A DNA stretch of 64,000 bases, taken from NCBI GenBank assembly GCA_022402465.1, contig JAKRSH010000007.1:124001-188000 (forward strand), given 5' to 3'. Numbering within the stretch: position 1 is the first letter of the stretch; every line of letters begins with the position of its first letter. The stretch comes from Leptospiraceae bacterium (GTDB lineage: Bacteria > Spirochaetota > Leptospiria > Leptospirales > Leptospiraceae). Positions 1 through 8,840 of the stretch are shown here, one piece after another. The notes beneath the pieces are model-generated. The model had not been told where the DNA came from. It did no database searches and worked only from the letters and a program-made list of their open reading frames with translations. The translations under genes and the position numbers were made by a program.

Positions 1-1114
1 GAAAAAAAGCAAAATTCACTCCGCGATTCTTTAACACTCTATAAATTGGGGCTATTACTACTTCGCCTGTACCTCCAGAAAATTTATATAAGGGAGCACC
101 TTTTGCAACAATCTGTCGTATAACAAAATATAAGTATCCTGCCGCAGACATAGAAGGAGAATTATTCGAGTTACCCTTAGGATATTGAAAACAAATGTTC
201 ACAGGGACATGAGGAATGGGAGACTTCATAGACAAATCAGAAAGTCCATGTCTCTTCAACCAATCTTTATAATCCTCATCATCTAAGAAACCTATTCCTT
301 TCGTGAAAATATCATCCTTGATAATGCCTCTAATTAAGGTTCCATAATAATCTATTTGAATAAAGAGTCTTCTAAGATAGTCATTATTTTCTACGGAAGA
401 TTGAAAGCTATCAAACATCCAATTAGTAACTTTGTCTAAATTAGAAATTAAATCCGACAGAATTTGAAAGTCATTGCTTTTGGAAAATTTTTCAGTTAAG
501 TGAACGATATTTTCTAAAATTTTATCAAATAATAAGATTTCGGGTTTATCTTTAATTTCTTTAATAGAATTAAGAAACGATCCAAGCCAGGATTCAACAG
601 TTTTAGTTGTGGTCTCTGCTATTTTTGGAAATTCTTTACCAGTAAATAAAAAGTACATGATTTGAGCTACTTCTAAGAGGAAGTCAGGAAGAGTTGGTAG
701 AAAGGAATTCCCTTCCCAAGGCTTCTCGTCGTTATGCGGCAACCAAGTAGGCCATTGTTTGACTTGACCATTGATAGTTTCCAATTGCAATGCAAAATTA
801 CTTGGAATAAAAGCTTCTTCCATAGTCTTTACAGGTTCATCCGCATCCCAATTTAATTCAGCATAAGCAGAAGAGACCATATGAAATAAATTATTGTAAA
901 AATTTCCAAAGACATGAATACCATGCTCTTCAATTCTTTGGCTGGCATTTGCATTTCTACCGCTAGCACATTTGCCACCTAATCTCCAACCCATTTGGTA
1001 AACAGTAATTTCATACTTTTCCTTCCAATTTGGATCAGAAGTAAGATGGAAAACGGTAGATAGACTGGATAAGCCACCGCCTAGAACAGCAATTTTCTTT
1101 TTAGATTCTTTCAT
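1..1114 (-). CDS. FAD/NAD(P)-binding oxidoreductase, amine-oxidase/carotenoid-desaturase-like (3' end outside window)
   Basis: The first 371 residues are visible; the gene runs off the left edge with no stop. The N-terminus holds a Rossmann dinucleotide-binding turn (AVLGGGLSSLS, residues 9-19), then WRLGGKCASGRN and EEHGIHVFGNFYNNLF, which match the FAD-binding fold of phytoene/zeta-carotene desaturase and amine-oxidase-like proteins. The ATG sits one base after the stop of the upstream carotenoid oxygenase and its AGGAG ribosome site lies inside the end of that gene, so the two are translationally coupled. Inference: it acts on a carotenoid or other isoprenoid together with the oxygenase. 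Substrate unknown; family call fairly sure, specific function not. Confidence 0.75.
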   Translation of the reverse strand, partial: MKESKKKIAVLGGGLSSLSTVFHLTSDPNWKEKYEITVYQMGWRLGGKCASGRNANASQRIEEHGIHVFGNFYNNLFHMVSSAYAELNWDADEPVKTMEEAFIPSNFALQLETINGQVKQWPTWLPHNDEKPWEGNSFLPTLPDFLLEVAQIMYFLFTGKEFPKIAETTTKTVESWLGSFLNSIKEIKDKPEILLFDKILENIVHLTEKFSKSNDFQILSDLISNLDKVTNWMFDSFQSSVENNDYLRRLFIQIDYYGTLIRGIIKDDIFTKGIGFLDDEDYKDWLKRHGLSDLSMKSPIPHVPVNICFQYPKGNSNNSPSMSAAGYLYFVIRQIVAKGAPLYKFSGGTGEVVIAPIYRVLKNRGVNFAFF

Positions 1115-1115
1115 A

Positions 1116-2564
1116 TTAATCTCCTATATGTTTTAAAAATATGCCATGAAATCCGAATGGAATGAGATATGGAAGCTTGGCTCTTCCCATTTCCTCGAAG
1201 GACTCTGCATCGAGTATGAGTAAGTAGGATGATTCTGATCTGCCATCAAGAACTACTGAAAGTAAAACTCCCTCTTCTTCTAAATCTGAGTTAGGTTTCG
1301 CAACAAAAATAGGCTCTGTAGGATAAGATCCATCCTCAAACCAAAATTTATATTCACCAGTATCCATATTCACTTTTACTAATTGATTATTAAAATCATT
1401 GGTCTTGTTTTTATTATTTGTAACACCATAACCATATTGATACTTTTTCATATAGAAATTGGGATTGATTATTGGCATTTCTAAGCCACAATCCGAAACA
1501 ACTTTATAATTAGAAGAATTCGCTTTGAGATCTAATTTGTATCTGCGTAGTTCTCCCGTTAGAATATTTCCTCCATTTTCAGAATGAATTCTATTTAGGT
1601 AAAATTGATTGATAATTTCCATATCATTGTATACAGGAAGATCAAGAATAATAGAATCTTCTAATTCATAAGCATTCATATGATGAAATGTAAAAAAAGT
1701 ATCCGTTGAAAACTTTTCTACCGTCTTTCCAGTTCTTTTATCTACCACAATAAATTTGGTTCCCAAAGTTTGTTTCCAATCAAAAGCTTCTATTAAGGAT
1801 GAACCTGTGATTCCCATAGTGACCATTTTTAAAAGATCTAGTACCAGTGGATGTTCTGTTAGAATAATATAATTTTCTGTAGTTATGAAACTATGCATAT
1901 ATGCTGCATGCTCAGTATGAATCTTTGCTATAGGTATTCTGGTTCTTGTTCCATCTGGAATTTTGAAAATAACATAATGCGTTCCAAGTAAATCAATTTC
2001 TATTCCAAAGTTCCATACAACTTTATTACTTCTATCTTCTTGTGGATGCGGTGAATTAATTACAAGATTTAGTTTATCATCATATTTAAATTCACCTTCT
2101 GTATCTATATTAGTCATTTGAATCGATACTGGAACAGGAACATCTGCAATAGCTACAAAATGATCCTTTAATTTCATAAAGTTTATTGAAGCATTGTCTC
2201 CGAACTGAGTATTGGGAAGAAGACTTACAAAAATTTTCTCAAAGATATTTCGATCCGGAACAGTTGCAAATTCCGAGTAAGTTATCTTATTCTCTTTGGT
2301 AGATTTGTCGTAATCCTTACTTTTTAAGAATTTTCCCGAACTGAAGATCCCATCTTTTGTAAATTGTATAGAATGAACTTTAGCAAGACCATCAAAGAAG
2401 TGATTCATCTTTTCCACTCCCAGTTCATAAAGCCCTGGACCATTTCGATAAAGATTTCCTCTCAACCAATCAGGTAACTTTTTACCTGTATATTCCATTG
2501 AGAAGTTATCCCATTCTACTTTCTGAGATTGAAAACCTATTCGAAAATCTTTCAAATGATCCAC
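1116..2564 (-). CDS. Carotenoid oxygenase (RPE65/CCD family)
   Basis: 482 residues, full length for the family of non-heme Fe(II) dioxygenases that cleave carotenoids or stilbenes. Seen: the N-terminal signature LRGNLYRNGPGLYELG (residues 34-49) with HFFDG just after, and four histidines in the expected order for iron binding: H173 (SPHP), H224 (MHSF), H294/H295 (FHHMNAYE) and H473 (FGFHG, ten residues from the end). No signal peptide, so cytosolic or membrane-associated. It precedes and is coupled to an FAD oxidoreductase of the desaturase type. Inference: apocarotenoid or retinal production. No rhodopsin or carotenoid biosynthesis genes lie in this window, so the substrate cannot be set. 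Confidence 0.9.
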   Translation of the reverse strand: MDHLKDFRIGFQSQKVEWDNFSMEYTGKKLPDWLRGNLYRNGPGLYELGVEKMNHFFDGLAKVHSIQFTKDGIFSSGKFLKSKDYDKSTKENKITYSEFATVPDRNIFEKIFVSLLPNTQFGDNASINFMKLKDHFVAIADVPVPVSIQMTNIDTEGEFKYDDKLNLVINSPHPQEDRSNKVVWNFGIEIDLLGTHYVIFKIPDGTRTRIPIAKIHTEHAAYMHSFITTENYIILTEHPLVLDLLKMVTMGITGSSLIEAFDWKQTLGTKFIVVDKRTGKTVEKFSTDTFFTFHHMNAYELEDSIILDLPVYNDMEIINQFYLNRIHSENGGNILTGELRRYKLDLKANSSNYKVVSDCGLEMPIINPNFYMKKYQYGYGVTNNKNKTNDFNNQLVKVNMDTGEYKFWFEDGSYPTEPIFVAKPNSDLEEEGVLLSVVLDGRSESSYLLILDAESFEEMGRAKLPYLIPFGFHGIFLKHIGD

Positions 2565-2638
2565 CTTTTAAATGTTAAAATTCTTTTAACTAACTTAATT
2601 TAGATTAAATTCATTCTATTGCAAGTAAAAAATTTCTT

Positions 2639-3631
2639 CTACCAACTACTTGAACTTCCGCCGCCACCAAAACTACCTCCACCACCGCTAGAGCTAGAAC
2701 TAGAAGAACTAAATCCACCGCTACCACTGCTACTCCAAGTACGACTCGAACCTTTTCCAGATGATGGAGAAAATTGATTCATCTTTGCTCGGCCCCAGGG
2801 AGTTATCAAAGCAAATATCTTCCAAATTAACATTGTTGTTGCATAAGTTACAAAAATAGGGATACCAAAACGTTTTCCATAAACAGCACATGGAAAGATT
2901 GCCCAGAAAGGAACTAAAAAGATTGCTATAAACCAACCAACATAAGGAGTAAAAGCAGCTATATAGGTAAATATTCCTACAACAAACAAAAAGAAAATGG
3001 TAATAAATAATTTAAGCAACCAAGGTAAGTCTGATTCATAAGGCATATCATCTAATATAGATAAGGGACCAAGATTTTCGAATTGCCTTTCATTGGAAGA
3101 TGCATAGTATTCTAAATTGGGATTATAGAAATCTGCTTCCTCATTGCTATAAGATTTTTCTATAGCTTTTGAAATTGCCTCAAGTCCTTCTTGGATTCCT
3201 TGCTCATAATTTTGATTTTTAAAATTTGGTTTTAATTTATGATCAAGAATTCTCTTGCAAATAACATCTGGAAGGTCAGCTTCCAAACCATAACCTACTT
3301 CTATCCTCATCTTTCTATCTTCGATAGCTATTAACATAAGAACACCATTGTCCTTGCCTTTTTGTCCAAGCTTCCAAGACTCTGCAACTTTCAAGCTATA
3401 CTCTTCTAAAATTTCCCCACCTAGATTTGGAATAATTAGAACAGCTATTTGATTGCTTGTTTTTTTCTCATGATCTATTAATAAGGTCTCGGTGTAGTTA
3501 CGGAATCCAGGTTTTGTTACATTTGCTAAATCAATAAATCGACCTTGCATTCTTGGGACATCCAAGGTATAAACACTTGTATTAAGGAGAAAATAGAGGG
3601 CTAGCCCAAGAATGCGAATTTTGTTTTTCAT
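2639..3631 (-). CDS. TPM-domain membrane protein (YgcG-like)
   Basis: 330 residues: N-terminal signal peptide or anchor (residues 7-22), a TPM domain (about 30-170, with the typical VAESWKLGQKGKDNGVLMLI and RKMRIEVGYGLEADLP), two hydrophobic segments (about 205-265), then a Gly/Ser tail ending GGGGSSSSW. This is the YgcG layout: an extracytoplasmic TPM domain tethered by TM helices with a low-complexity end. TPM domains have been linked to phosphatase activity in plant thylakoids and to photosystem repair; the role in bacteria is unclear. It lies 74 bases upstream of the oxygenase on the same strand, which is too wide to call an operon with confidence. Confidence 0.85.
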   Translation of the reverse strand: MKNKIRILGLALYFLLNTSVYTLDVPRMQGRFIDLANVTKPGFRNYTETLLIDHEKKTSNQIAVLIIPNLGGEILEEYSLKVAESWKLGQKGKDNGVLMLIAIEDRKMRIEVGYGLEADLPDVICKRILDHKLKPNFKNQNYEQGIQEGLEAISKAIEKSYSNEEADFYNPNLEYYASSNERQFENLGPLSILDDMPYESDLPWLLKLFITIFFLFVVGIFTYIAAFTPYVGWFIAIFLVPFWAIFPCAVYGKRFGIPIFVTYATTMLIWKIFALITPWGRAKMNQFSPSSGKGSSRTWSSSGSGGFSSSSSSSSGGGGSFGGGGSSSSW

Positions 3632-3696
3632 TGAATCATATCCTTAGTCATTGCCTATCATTCATCTCTAAGCAGAACTTTCATACAATAAATCCA

Positions 3697-3802
3697 ATTG
3701 ATTCGAAATCAATAGTTTTTTTGAAAATATTCTCTTGTCAAAACATGTAATCATGTGTTTTCTTACAAAGTCTATTGATTCTTTCATAAAAATCATTGAT
3801 TC
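3697..3802 (+). promoter_or_regulatory. Leader with hairpin, T-tract and three ATTGATTC repeats
   Basis: ATTGATT and AATCAAT flank a 3-base loop at 3697-3713, followed two bases later by seven T residues: the form of a small intrinsic terminator reading rightwards, although no plus-strand gene precedes it. ATTGATTC occurs at 3697-3704, 3774-3781 and 3795-3802, ahead of the TTG-started gene at 3833. Either a leader attenuator or repeated operator half-sites; in such AT-rich DNA chance is possible. Confidence 0.3.
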
Positions 3803-3832
3803 AATAATCGTCACAATTTAGGAGCAAAAGCA

Positions 3833-5380
3833 TTGGAAGCAATCTTGACTTGGATACTCAATCAACCCTTTTATTCGATTCTCATACTTGTGTTATTCTA
3901 CTTAGTTATTCTTTTCTTTTTAGATATTAGCCAAACCAAACATACCATTATCCATAACTTCCCTGTGGTTGGACACCTTCGCTATTTTCTTGAGATGATA
4001 GGTCCAGAGCTGAGACAATATTGGGTCGCCAATGATAAAGAAGAGAAACCTTTTGACAGAACTGAAAGAAGATGGATCTATGCAACAGCTAAGGGTCAGA
4101 ATTCCAATTTTGGTTTTGGAACAACAGAACAACAATACGAACCTGGTTATCCCATTATTAAACACAAAGCATTCCCTTTTCCAGAACATAAGGCATTCCA
4201 TATAAACAATGATCCAAGTTGTATTCCATCTATAAAAGTAATGGGTGAATTTAATAAGAGAAAATTTCCTTTTCGTCCTTATTCAATTGTAAATATTTCA
4301 GCCATGTCTTATGGTTCCTTGAGTAAAAATGCGGTCATGGCTCTGAACAAAGGTGCGCTACAAGCAGGAGCCTTTCATAATACAGGAGAAGGTGGATTGT
4401 CACCGTACCATTTGAACGGATCAGATGTAGTGTGGCAAATTGGGACAGGATATTTTGGTGCAAGAGATGCGAATGGTCGATTCAATATAAATGTTCTTAA
4501 AGATAAGGTAGAAGCTCATCCATTCATTCGTGCAATTGAAATCAAACTTTCCCAAGGCGCCAAACCAGGAAAAGGTGGAATTCTTCCTGGAGTGAAAGTG
4601 AATTCTGAAATAGCTCGCATAAGACATGTTGAGATAGGAAAAGATTGTATCTCTCCTAATTCTCATTCGGAATTTAGCAATGTAAAAGAATTAATTGATT
4701 TCATAGAATTGATAGCCCAAGAAACAGGTCTACCTGTTGGCATAAAAAGTGCTGTAGGAGAAATTGAATTCTGGGATGAACTAGGCAAAGAAATGAAAAA
4801 GCAAAATCGGGGCCCCGATTTTATTGCTATAGATGGCGGTGAAGGAGGAACTGGAGCCGCACCTCTAACCTATGCAGACCATGTATCCTTACCTTTCAAA
4901 ATTGGATTTCAAAGAGTCTATACCACCTTTCAAAAGTTAGGTATTACAAATAGAATAGTTTGGATAGGGGCTGGTAAATTGGGCTTTCCCGATAGAGCTG
5001 TAGTGGCATTGGCTATGGGTTGTGACTTAATCTATGTAGCCAGAGAGGCAATGCTTTCTATAGGTTGTATCCAAGCAGAGAAGTGTCACACGGATCATTG
5101 CCCAGCTGGAGTTGCAACTCAGAATTGGTGGCTACAAAAAGGTCTTAATCCCACCGATAAATCTGTGCGAGCTGGAAAATATATCCAAGGCTTTCGTAAA
5201 GAACTTATTTCCTTAGCCCATTCCTGTGGTCACGAACACCCAGCTCAGTTCACAGGAAAAGATATTGAAATTTCTGTTGGAATGAACAAGTTCATTACCT
5301 TAGAAGAACAACTTGGCTATAGTAAAGAACCAATTTCATTTACCAAAATGGAAGATTATGCTAAATTTCCAACACGTTGA
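3833..5380 (+). CDS. FMN-binding glutamate-synthase-family protein, membrane-anchored
   Basis: 515 residues; starts at TTG with AGGAG nine bases upstream, and no ATG would preserve the N-terminus. One hydrophobic segment (about residues 10-31) is followed by a domain like the FMN/Fe-S core of glutamate synthase: NISAMSYGSLS, GEGGLSPYH, the phosphate-binding DGGEGGTGAAP, and a cluster site C412/C418/C423 in CIQAEKCHTDHCPAGVATQ, nearly the GltB 3Fe-4S motif. The amidotransferase and GXGXG domains of full-length GltB are missing, so this is the short stand-alone form found in many bacteria. Likely an FMN/Fe-S oxidoreductase; true glutamate synthase activity is not shown by sequence. Confidence 0.88.
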   Translation: MEAILTWILNQPFYSILILVLFYLVILFFLDISQTKHTIIHNFPVVGHLRYFLEMIGPELRQYWVANDKEEKPFDRTERRWIYATAKGQNSNFGFGTTEQQYEPGYPIIKHKAFPFPEHKAFHINNDPSCIPSIKVMGEFNKRKFPFRPYSIVNISAMSYGSLSKNAVMALNKGALQAGAFHNTGEGGLSPYHLNGSDVVWQIGTGYFGARDANGRFNINVLKDKVEAHPFIRAIEIKLSQGAKPGKGGILPGVKVNSEIARIRHVEIGKDCISPNSHSEFSNVKELIDFIELIAQETGLPVGIKSAVGEIEFWDELGKEMKKQNRGPDFIAIDGGEGGTGAAPLTYADHVSLPFKIGFQRVYTTFQKLGITNRIVWIGAGKLGFPDRAVVALAMGCDLIYVAREAMLSIGCIQAEKCHTDHCPAGVATQNWWLQKGLNPTDKSVRAGKYIQGFRKELISLAHSCGHEHPAQFTGKDIEISVGMNKFITLEEQLGYSKEPISFTKMEDYAKFPTR

Positions 5381-5400
5381 TTTTGCTTGAATGTTGAATA

Positions 5401-5440
5401 TTAAACCGCTTCCTATTATCATTCTAGCAAGCGGCTTTAA
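5401..5440. terminator. Hairpin between convergent genes
   Basis: TTAAA-CCGCTT pairs with AAGCGG-c-TTTAA (one bulged C) across a 17-base loop. It lies between the plus-strand gene ending at 5380 and the minus-strand gene ending at 5465, where a bidirectional terminator is expected. No strong T-tract follows. Confidence 0.45.
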
Positions 5441-5464
5441 ATCAAAACTAAAATAGAAGCAAAT

Positions 5465-5827
5465 TTATTTGTATGTATAACCAGAAACAGTACAAGACAC
5501 TGGGGTTATAACTAGACTAAAGGGAGGTAATATAAACCACCATGGATTACAAGATGTATCTGTAATCATATGTTTGGATGCTTTTTCTTTTCTAGCTGCC
5601 AAGGTGAAATCATTAACTGTGTTATCCAAGCTTGCTTTATCTTGAAGTTCATAAACAACAATTAAAAGATTTATTCCTAAATTAGTTGTAGATTGAAAAG
5701 TCGCAGGTTTACCATCTGGTGTATCAATATTGGAAAATCTCTTAGCGGATTTCGTACTAGTACAATTTGCAACTAGCAAAAGTATACATACAAATGTGAG
5801 GCCAAGGTTTTTGAATTGAATATTCAT
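5465..5827 (-). CDS. Small lipoprotein of unknown function
   Basis: 120 residues. The leader is hydrophobic (about residues 8-20) and ends in LVANC, a spirochaetal-type lipobox with the lipidated Cys at 22. The mature part includes a hydrophobic patch (LGINLLIVVYEL) and three further Cys/Trp-rich positions near the end (TSCNPWWFILPPF). I do not recognise a family. It stands alone, with 157 bases to the next upstream gene; TAGTTA and TAACTA half-sites separated by four bases lie 58-73 bases upstream of its start. Confidence 0.7.
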   Translation of the reverse strand: MNIQFKNLGLTFVCILLLVANCTSTKSAKRFSNIDTPDGKPATFQSTTNLGINLLIVVYELQDKASLDNTVNDFTLAARKEKASKHMITDTSCNPWWFILPPFSLVITPVSCTVSGYTYK

Positions 5828-5984
5828 TTTTCTTTATTCCTTTTGTAAAATTTTACTAAAACTATCCTTGATTGAGGATAATATTAGTTATATCTAACTA
5901 TTTTGCTTTAATAAAATTAATTAGATCTTTTAAAATTAAGGAATGCCTGGATTTGTCAACGGGATTTAAGAAAAATCAAACATA

Positions 5985-6899
5985 TCATACTTGACCTGGA
6001 AAATCGCCAGGTTTCGTCTTCCAACGTCTATGAACCCAAAAATATTGACCAGGAACCTTACGAACTTCTTCCTCTAAAGTTTTAGTCCATAGTTCTGTAT
6101 AATGTCGTATTGCTTGATCTTTATCTGGAAATTTATTTTTATCTATATATCCTAAATCAATAATATTTACATGAACTTTTTTATCATGGATACCTCTGAG
6201 AAAGCTCAATAGAACCATTTTAGCGTCTGTTAGATAAGCCATAGTAACAGGCCCTTGAAATGTAGAAGCTGGGCGATTGAAAAAGTTTACAAAAATTCCG
6301 CTCTTTCCAGCATTTTGATCAGCACCAAATCCAACCCATTTTCCTTTTTTTAATCCTCGGAATGCAGGACTTGCCGCTTCTTCCATAGGAACGAGAATAA
6401 CACCAGATTTAGCTCGAATTTTTTTATACCAGGAATCTACCAATTTATTTCTAATTTTCTTATAGATACCTATCGCTTGGTGTCGAATACCAAGCCATTG
6501 AACTAAGATCTCCCAAGTTCCAAAGTGTCCTGATATCATCACAACACCAACTCCAGACTTAGTAATTTCAGCTTCAATTCTTTCTGAATCATTATCCCAG
6601 GTTAAATAGTTATTTATCCATTTTTCATCTACACGACTTGTGAACAAAGCGTCCGCTAATAATTCACCTAGATAAATTATATGATCCTCTAATATTTTTT
6701 CTCTTTCCGATTCAGTTAAATTTGGAAATGCATGTTTAATATTATCTCGCGCAATTTTTATCTTGCTCCCAGCTAATGGGCGAATAAGGCGAACTATTCC
6801 CCTTCCTAAGGCTAGACATGCTTCATAGGAAAGAAAACGAAAAGGTAGATAGATAATTTGTAAAAAGATAAATCCAATAATGTGTTCAATTTTTTTCAT
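5985..6899 (-). CDS. Lysophospholipid/lipid A acyltransferase (LpxL/HtrB family)
   Basis: 304 residues, the usual length. An N-terminal hydrophobic anchor (residues 7-25) is followed by the acyltransferase HX4E motif in SGHFGTWE (H125, E130), and later GADQNAGKSGIFVNFFNRPA, the second conserved block of LpxL/LpxM-type enzymes. Such enzymes add a secondary acyl chain to lipid A precursors, or an acyl group to lysophospholipid or ornithine lipid, at the inner membrane. The substrate cannot be set from sequence; in Leptospira a lipid A role is plausible. Divergent from the SDR at 6977, with only 77 bases between the starts. Confidence 0.85.
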   Translation of the reverse strand: MKKIEHIIGFIFLQIIYLPFRFLSYEACLALGRGIVRLIRPLAGSKIKIARDNIKHAFPNLTESEREKILEDHIIYLGELLADALFTSRVDEKWINNYLTWDNDSERIEAEITKSGVGVVMISGHFGTWEILVQWLGIRHQAIGIYKKIRNKLVDSWYKKIRAKSGVILVPMEEAASPAFRGLKKGKWVGFGADQNAGKSGIFVNFFNRPASTFQGPVTMAYLTDAKMVLLSFLRGIHDKKVHVNIIDLGYIDKNKFPDKDQAIRHYTELWTKTLEEEVRKVPGQYFWVHRRWKTKPGDFPGQV

Positions 6900-6976
6900 G
6901 TCAAAATTCCAAAATAACTATTCTGATTCATCATCTTAGAGATGATTTCATTTTATTGTAAGTCTAAGTTTGTAAT

Positions 6977-7840
6977 ATGGCAATTGATTTAAAGAATAAA
7001 ACAATATTAATTACAGGCGCAAGCGATGGAATCGGTAAAAATACAGCGTTCAAACTAGCAACTATGGGTGCGAACCTTATTCTTGTAGGTAGAAATGAAG
7101 AGAAAACAAGAAAAGTTCTAGAACAAGTAAAATCGCTTTCCATTTCTACCTCAACACATATGGTTTTCTTGTCGGATCTATCACTTTCAAGTCAAGTAAA
7201 GAAATTGGCTGAAGAAATCAAAAAAAATACCAAAAAGATAGATGTTCTTTTTAATAACGCTGGAGCTTTTTTCCAAGAAAAATCAATCACTTCGGAAGGT
7301 CTGGAATCTACATTTGCTCTCAATCATCTCAATTATTTTTTATTAACACATCATTTACTGGATCTACTTCTCAAAGCTGAATCGCCCAGAATAGTAAATA
7401 CAGCTAGCCAAGCTCATGTTGGAGTAGATATTGATTTCGACAATCTACAAGGTGAAAAGAACTATAATGGTTGGAAAGCGTACCAAATGTCCAAACTTGA
7501 AAATATTTTATTTTCATATGAATTAGCCGAGAGACTGAAGAATTCTAACATTACTGTGAATAGTTTTCATCCTGGTTTTGTAGATACCAATTTTGGTGAA
7601 AACAATGGCGGTTTTTTTGGAAATATTCTTAAAGTAGCCAAAAAACTCATTGCCATCAATGAAGATAAAGGCTCCGAAACTAGTACTTATCTATGTTCTT
7701 CTCCTGAAGTGGAAGGTGTAAGTGGAAAATATTTTGACAAATGCAAAGTAAAAACTAGTTCAGCTCAATCCAGAAATGTCGAAACAAGAAAAAAATTATG
7801 GATGGTCACTGAAGAAATTTTGAAAAAATATCTATCATAA
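6977..7840 (+). CDS. Short-chain dehydrogenase/reductase, retinol-dehydrogenase-like
   Basis: 287 residues with all classical SDR landmarks: TGASDGIG cofactor loop (residues 13-20), NNAG (93-96), Ser144 and the YxxxK pair Y169/K173, then FHPGFVDTNFG. The pattern and length resemble the RDH/WWOX-like extended SDRs that reduce lipid aldehydes or ketones with NADP(H). The substrate is unknown. The carotenoid oxygenase 4.4 kb away is too far for a functional link to be claimed. Confidence 0.85.
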   Translation: MAIDLKNKTILITGASDGIGKNTAFKLATMGANLILVGRNEEKTRKVLEQVKSLSISTSTHMVFLSDLSLSSQVKKLAEEIKKNTKKIDVLFNNAGAFFQEKSITSEGLESTFALNHLNYFLLTHHLLDLLLKAESPRIVNTASQAHVGVDIDFDNLQGEKNYNGWKAYQMSKLENILFSYELAERLKNSNITVNSFHPGFVDTNFGENNGGFFGNILKVAKKLIAINEDKGSETSTYLCSSPEVEGVSGKYFDKCKVKTSSAQSRNVETRKKLWMVTEEILKKYLS

Positions 7841-7885
7841 AATTTATTACAATCTTCAGCATTCAGTTTGGCAATTTAAGAAAAC

Positions 7886-8318
7886 TTAATTTGCAAGTCT
7901 TACTTCAATGATAATCTTTTCTAAAGGATCTTCCTCATAAAAAGTCGATCCATAGGAACTTGGTATCATTTGGTTGCCATTGATTCCTAATTGTTCTAAG
8001 TAATTTAAAATTAGATTTGCCCTAAGTAATCCTAGATCATGGTTTTCAAATTTACCAGGTTTGTTTTCAATATAAGGAGTAGTATTCGTAGTAATGACTA
8101 CATAACTCCTATTAGATAGGCAAAAATCAATCCTCTATCAGCCGTTAATATATTGGAACTATTAACAAAAACTTTATCATAGGATAAACCAATGCCAAAA
8201 TATTTCCAAATTCCATATTCTAAACCAAAAGAATATGTTTGGTTTTGAAACCTTCTGCATTTATTGAGAAACAAAATGTAAATAGTAAAATAAAAATTAT
8301 TGTAAATAAAGTTTTCAT
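7886..8318 (-). pseudogene. Remnant of an OmpA-family outer-membrane beta-barrel gene
   Basis: Three pieces of one protein can be read on the minus strand in different frames. From ATG at 8318 there is a signal peptide (23 residues, ending SINAEG) that stops after 10 more codons. A shift of frame then gives QTYSFGLEYGIWKYFGIGLS, typical of an alternating beta-barrel strand. A further shift at about 8110 gives an OmpA/MotB C-terminal piece (RANLILNYLEQLGI, IPSSYG) ending at the TAA at 7886. Much of the barrel and the front of the OmpA domain is missing, so deletions and frameshifts have occurred. It fills the 500-base gap after ruvC, 20 bases from its stop. Confidence 0.75.
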
Positions 8319-8338
8319 TTTTAGTAAATTTAATTAGT

Positions 8339-8812
8339 TTAGTTCATCCCAGATCCGACAAAAGCACAGGCTATTGCATCCCAAGAATCATCATGACCTT
8401 TTGCATCAACCCCAAGAAGGAGTTGAATAGATCTTCGAATCGCTTTCTTATCTGCTGACCCTGAGGCTGAAACTCCTTTTTTGATTTGATTTGCTGTTAA
8501 TTCATATATGGGAATAGAGTGTTGTCCAAGAATTAGCAAGATAACTCCCCTAGCTTCATAGACCATTTGAGCTGTTTTTTTATTTTTTGAGAAAAACAAA
8601 TTTTCAACACAAGCTCTGTCTGGTTTGTGAACTAAAATGAGTCTCTCAAGTTCAGAATAAATTATTTTTAAATTATCAGGAGATTTTGTTTTGGCAGGAA
8701 CTTCAATCGTTCCATATTCTAGGATTTCTGGTCTAGATCTTATTGTTGTGTTTTTCTTTAGGAAAGCAAAGCCAAGGCGGTGGGAACCTGGATCGATTCC
8801 CATTACAATCAT
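8339..8812 (-). CDS. ruvC: Holliday junction resolvase RuvC
   Basis: 157 residues, normal length. The RNase H-fold carboxylates are visible: D7 in MGIDPGS, E70 in VENLFF, and D142/D145 in HDDSWDAIACA, with the same 3-residue spacing as the last two catalytic Asp in E. coli RuvC. It resolves Holliday junctions made by RuvAB during recombination and repair. It follows yebC by 28 bases on the same strand, a very common bacterial pairing; ruvA and ruvB are not in this window. Downstream lies a dead OmpA-type gene. Confidence 0.96.
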   Translation of the reverse strand: MIVMGIDPGSHRLGFAFLKKNTTIRSRPEILEYGTIEVPAKTKSPDNLKIIYSELERLILVHKPDRACVENLFFSKNKKTAQMVYEARGVILLILGQHSIPIYELTANQIKKGVSASGSADKKAIRRSIQLLLGVDAKGHDDSWDAIACAFVGSGMN

Positions 8813-8840
8813 GATTTTATATTCCGTCGATTATGGAAGC

